This document shows positions 48,359-51,408 of a stretch of DNA of 51,408 nucleotides, one piece after another; position 1 is the stretch's first letter, and each line of letters begins with the position of its first letter. The stretch spans positions 1-51,408 of the forward strand of contig DMXM01000037.1 in the NCBI GenBank assembly GCA_003482905.1, in the 5' to 3' direction. The notes beneath the pieces were generated by a model, which was not told the origin of the DNA, searched no databases, and saw only the letters and a list, made by a program, of their open reading frames with translations. The translations under genes and the position numbers were made by a program. Source of the stretch: Elusimicrobiota bacterium. GTDB taxonomy: Bacteria; Elusimicrobiota; Elusimicrobia; Elusimicrobiales; UBA9959.

Positions 48359-49914
48359 TATTCCGCTATCAGCGACTCGGAGGTCATCGCCTCGGGCTGC
48401 TCCAGGCCCATCACCGCCAGCACCGTGGGGGCGATGTCGGAAAGTATGCCGTGCGGGCGCAGCTTCACCTTGCCGGCGTCTTTGGCTATGTAAATGAACT
48501 CCACCGGGTTGGTGGTGTGGGCGGTCTTGGGCATATTGATCTTGTAGTCCCACATTTCCTCGGCGTTACCGTGGTCCGAACTCACCATTACGGTGTAATC
48601 CTGCTTCAAGGCGGCGGCCACCAGCATGCCCACGCTGGCGTCGGTCACTTCCACGGCTTTTTCGGTGGCCGGGTATATGCCGGTGTGGCCGACCATGTCG
48701 CAGTTGGCGAAGTTGACGAGGATGAAGTCGTATTTGCCGGCTTCTATTTCCTTAAGGGCGCGGGCGCGCACTTCGGGGGCGTTCATTTCTGGGTGCTCGC
48801 CGAAGCTGGACGGGTCCCAGGTGCCTTTTATTTCCACCTGGTCCTCGCCGGCGTAGGGTTCGGTGCGCTTGCCGTTGAAGAAGGAAGTGACGTGCTTGAA
48901 TTTCTGGGTTTCAGCCAGGCGCAGCTGTTTAAGGCCGTGCTCGGATATGACCTGGCCCAGCAGGTCGTCCATGCCGCCGCCTTCGTCCATGGGTGGCAGG
49001 GCGCTGAACTTGAACTCGTCGTAGTAGCGGGTGAGGCCGCAATAGGCGACGTCCATTTTCTTCCAGCGCGCGCCGGGGTAATTATCCTCCACAAAGGCTT
49101 TGGTGAGCTGTATGGCGCGGTCCTGACGGAAGTTGAAGTGGATGACGGAGTCTCCGTCCTTCATGCCGGGGTAATCGCCTATGATGGTGGGGGGGATATA
49201 CTCGTCTACGATGGGCTGGCCGTTGGGGTTTTTGAGCGTGGCGTAGGCGTCGTTCAGGGCTGCTTCGGCGCTGGCGGCTTTGGCTCCTTCGGCTCTGGTG
49301 AGGGCGTTGTAGGTGGCGTCGGTGAGGGCCCATTTTTCGCCGCGGTCCATGGCGTAGTAGCGGCCCATTATGGTGCCGACCGTGGCTATGGGGTTTTCCT
49401 TTATTACTTCTTCCAGCATTTTTAAGAAGGAGAGGGCGCTCCGGGGGGGCGTGTCGCGGCCGTCGGCGAAGAAGTGTATGTAGACTTTCTTTATGCCGAT
49501 CTTTTTAGCCTGCCGGATTATGGCGTACATGTGGCCCTGGTGGGCGTGGACGCCTTCGTCCTGTACCAGGCCCATCAGGTGGAGGGCGGAGCCTTTGGTT
49601 ACGCAATTGTCGAGGGCGGCTTTCAGGGCGGGGCGGCCGAAGAAGGTGCCGTCCTCTATCATGTCCATTATGCGCTTGAGTTCCTGTATTACTATGCGGC
49701 CGGCGCCCATATTGAGGTGACCTACTTCGGAGGATCCCTGGTAGCCCTTGGGCAGGCCGACGGCTTCGCCCGCGGGTTCCAATACAGTGTTGGGGTACTG
49801 CTGCAGGTAGCGCTTCATGTTGGGTGTCTTGGCGTTCACTACCGCGTTAAATTTATCGGGCCTGTACATCCCCCACCCGTCCCGTACGATGAGCAGAACT
49901 TTTCTCTTATCCAT
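48358..49914 (-). CDS. gpmI: 2,3-bisphosphoglycerate-independent phosphoglycerate mutase
   Basis: The 518-residue metalloenzyme interconverts 3- and 2-phosphoglycerate in glycolysis. It shows VLLIVRDGWGMYRP with a metal-site Asp, the catalytic Ser in GSSEVGHLNMGAGR, HAHQGHMYAIIRQA, FADGRDTPPRSAL, FNFRQDRAIQLTKAF, FANCDMVGHTG and VSSDHGNAEEMWD, in family order and at normal length. I start it at 49914 (MDKRKVLLIVRDGWG), preceded by GAGGA. The frame upstream of it (to 50178) has no family match. Confidence 0.95.
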   Translation of the reverse strand: MDKRKVLLIVRDGWGMYRPDKFNAVVNAKTPNMKRYLQQYPNTVLEPAGEAVGLPKGYQGSSEVGHLNMGAGRIVIQELKRIMDMIEDGTFFGRPALKAALDNCVTKGSALHLMGLVQDEGVHAHQGHMYAIIRQAKKIGIKKVYIHFFADGRDTPPRSALSFLKMLEEVIKENPIATVGTIMGRYYAMDRGEKWALTDATYNALTRAEGAKAASAEAALNDAYATLKNPNGQPIVDEYIPPTIIGDYPGMKDGDSVIHFNFRQDRAIQLTKAFVEDNYPGARWKKMDVAYCGLTRYYDEFKFSALPPMDEGGGMDDLLGQVISEHGLKQLRLAETQKFKHVTSFFNGKRTEPYAGEDQVEIKGTWDPSSFGEHPEMNAPEVRARALKEIEAGKYDFILVNFANCDMVGHTGIYPATEKAVEVTDASVGMLVAAALKQDYTVMVSSDHGNAEEMWDYKINMPKTAHTTNPVEFIYIAKDAGKVKLRPHGILSDIAPTVLAVMGLEQPEAMTSESLIAE

Positions 49915-50210
49915 ATTTTTGTCCTCGGCTATTATCGAAAAGTATCGGTTGAAATCAGCGGTGTACTCCCTATATTTTATGAAATCCAGAGGCCTTTGAG
50001 TAAAGGAGAGCAGGGCTACTTGGGGGAATAGGGGGGAAATAGAAATAGGAGAAATAGGGGACCCTATTGTTTGCCCCGGTGGAACCGGCGGCTTTTTTGC
50101 GGATAGGGATAAAGGGTAAAATGGGGTATGGCCAAGTTGGAGAATCAAACTATGCTGGTAACCGCCCAGCGTGGTCACCGCGCCGCCGGTCGTGCCATGT
50201 GAGGGGAGTT

Positions 50211-51287
50211 ATGAGGGATATGTTCCTGGACAAAATTGTGACCGGTTCTGGGAGCTCTGGATCGGATATTAAGGCTCTTAAGGGGGGGCTGCCGGTCGTT
50301 ATTTATGGGGACGGGTGGTATGCGCCTTATGTCAGGGAGTTTTTGGGGAGGGCGGGGGTGGAGGTGGCGGGGTGTTTTGTGGATAGCGGGTTTACGTCCT
50401 CCGCCGGGACGGTTTCTTTTGACGAGATCAAGAAGCGGTTCGGTAAATTTAACGTGGTTATCGGTTTTGCTGATTTCAGGCTGGCCAGGAAAAAGCTCGC
50501 GCAAAAGGATAGCGGGCAGGTGGCGGGGGTGTATTTCTTTGACGTGATGGGCGCGCTGCTGGATTATAATATGGACCACGCCTATGTGGAACGGCATAAA
50601 GAGAAGTTCAACCTGGTCCACGATATGCTTTGCGATGAGCTGTCCAAACAAACCTATGCCGCATTCCTGAGATCCAAGTTGAGTGGCGATGCGGAAGGAC
50701 TGTACGGCGTGTGGCGTAAGGACCAGTATTTCCCGGAAGGGGTGATCGGGCTGACGGAGCGCGAGGTGTTCGTGGACGGCGGGGCTTATACCGGGGATAC
50801 CATGCTTACGTTCATGCGCAAAACGAATGGCAAGTATGGCAAGTATTACGCTTTTGAGCCAGAGCCGGAGAACGCTGCCAATTTAAGCGCCAAGGCCGGC
50901 AAGCGGGGACTGCGCGATGTCAGCGTGGTGCGCAAGGGGCTGTGGAGCAAAGCGGCCGTGCTGCCCTTCGCCGCGGCGCAGGGGACCACCGGTTCGGCGA
51001 TATCCGCAACGGGAAGCGCGTCCATAGAAGTGGACGCCATAGACGATCTGGCCGCCGACGCCACATTTATCAAGCTGGACGTGGAGGGCGCCGAACTCGA
51101 GGCCTTAAAGGGCGCCGCTAGCACTATCAGGCGCAACAAACCCAAACTTGCCGTCTGTCTGTATCACAAGCCGGGAGACCTGACCGAAATACCCCTGTTC
51201 ATTAAGTCGCTGGCGCCGGATTACAGGTTCTTCCTGCGCCAGCATCAGCCCGTTTCCTGCGAGCTGGTCCTGTACGCGGTAGTTTAA
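50211..51287 (+). CDS. FkbM-family methyltransferase with an N-terminal Rossmann-like domain
   Basis: The 358-residue protein has an N-terminal nucleotide-binding-like region (LKGGLPVVIYGDGWYAPYVREFL...). The FkbM AdoMet methyltransferase domain begins at about 180 (EREVFVDGGAYTGDTMLTFMRK), has YAFEPEPENAANL, and closes with ATFIKLDVEGAELEALKGAASTIRRNKPKLAVCLYHKPGDL. FkbM enzymes O-methylate sugars or polyketides. With no natural-product genes nearby, a glycan substrate is likelier (inference). GAGGGGAG precedes the ATG at 50211. The 296 bases before it hold only purine-rich, weakly repetitive sequence (AAATAGG-type units near 50030-50060). Confidence 0.88.
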   Translation: MRDMFLDKIVTGSGSSGSDIKALKGGLPVVIYGDGWYAPYVREFLGRAGVEVAGCFVDSGFTSSAGTVSFDEIKKRFGKFNVVIGFADFRLARKKLAQKDSGQVAGVYFFDVMGALLDYNMDHAYVERHKEKFNLVHDMLCDELSKQTYAAFLRSKLSGDAEGLYGVWRKDQYFPEGVIGLTEREVFVDGGAYTGDTMLTFMRKTNGKYGKYYAFEPEPENAANLSAKAGKRGLRDVSVVRKGLWSKAAVLPFAAAQGTTGSAISATGSASIEVDAIDDLAADATFIKLDVEGAELEALKGAASTIRRNKPKLAVCLYHKPGDLTEIPLFIKSLAPDYRFFLRQHQPVSCELVLYAVV

Positions 51288-51364
51288 GCTGTAAAAAGGC
51301 GCCAGGAGATTTTTTGGGGCGGTTGATTTTGTATTATGGGGGTGGGTGGATAAAGGGGGTGTCT

Positions 51365-51408
51365 ATGGGGATAGCTGATAAGTTCAATCCTGTATTTAAG
51401 GCCTCTTA
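51365..51408 (+). CDS. Start of a further gene, cut by the window edge
   Basis: An ATG at 51365 preceded by AAAGGGGGTGTCT opens MGIADKFNPVFKAS and runs off the window. The spacing to a good ribosome binding site supports a real start; 14 residues are too few to assign a family. Confidence 0.5.
   Translation, partial: MGIADKFNPVFKAS

Noticed and set aside
49915..50178. N-terminal extension of GpmI
   Set aside because: The extra 88 codons match nothing in the family, and GAGGA precedes the ATG at 49914.

Overview
The window is a GC-rich bacterial chromosome segment, densely packed with housekeeping genes and with one visibly AT-richer accessory block at its left end. The apolipoprotein N-acyltransferase gene and several exported proteins point to a diderm (Gram-negative-type) bacterium. 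The overall style (many small secreted proteins, hybrid signalling proteins, clostripain-type peptidases) would fit Elusimicrobiota or a neighbouring phylum. That placement is an impression; no marker here proves it.

Left end (1-5075): an insertion-sequence terminus cuts into the 3' end of an AIPR-family gene, which lies downstream of a large KAP-family P-loop NTPase. The pair looks like a small defence-type island. It abuts a 5' half of a tRNA-Thr gene that stops in the anticodon loop, so the block was probably integrated at that tRNA.

5147-18036: a PfpI/DJ-1 protein and a secreted cytochrome b5-YHS protein are followed by a minus-strand operon with chorismate mutase and all seven shikimate-pathway enzymes (CM-aroF-aroE-aroC-aroK-aroB-aroQ-aroA), almost every junction overlapping. 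Divergent from it run prfB, a TatD nuclease, and a cobalamin-dependent methionine synthase split into a catalytic protein and a separate reactivation-domain protein.

18123-30384: ribosomal protein S1 has a clear promoter and, upstream, a 46-bp tandem repeat whose internal hairpin shows compensatory changes. Then come two secreted proteins, coaD, a purine permease, uridine kinase, an M3 peptidase, and a run for envelope work (flippase-like membrane protein, GT4 glycosyltransferase, asparagine synthase).

30385-43813: trmL, a zinc-ribbon/HEAGH membrane protein, a tetrapyrrole-methylase-like protein, secA, lnt, an HDAC-like deacetylase coupled to a hybrid histidine kinase, a Cys-rich secreted protein, and two tandem clostripain-family peptidases, each with its own promoter and terminator.

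43934-51408: a polytopic membrane protein, a single-domain response regulator, a disulfide-redox pair (MauE/DoxX-like plus DsbA-like), a DUF167 protein with gpmI, an FkbM-type methyltransferase, and the first codons of another gene.

The two most unusual non-coding signals are (a) three copies of an intergenic element with a shared core but copy-specific, self-complementary outer arms (30407, 35231, 47937), and (b) a set of genes whose -10 box lies only 6-9 bases before the ATG with no clear ribosome binding site, which suggests leaderless transcripts.
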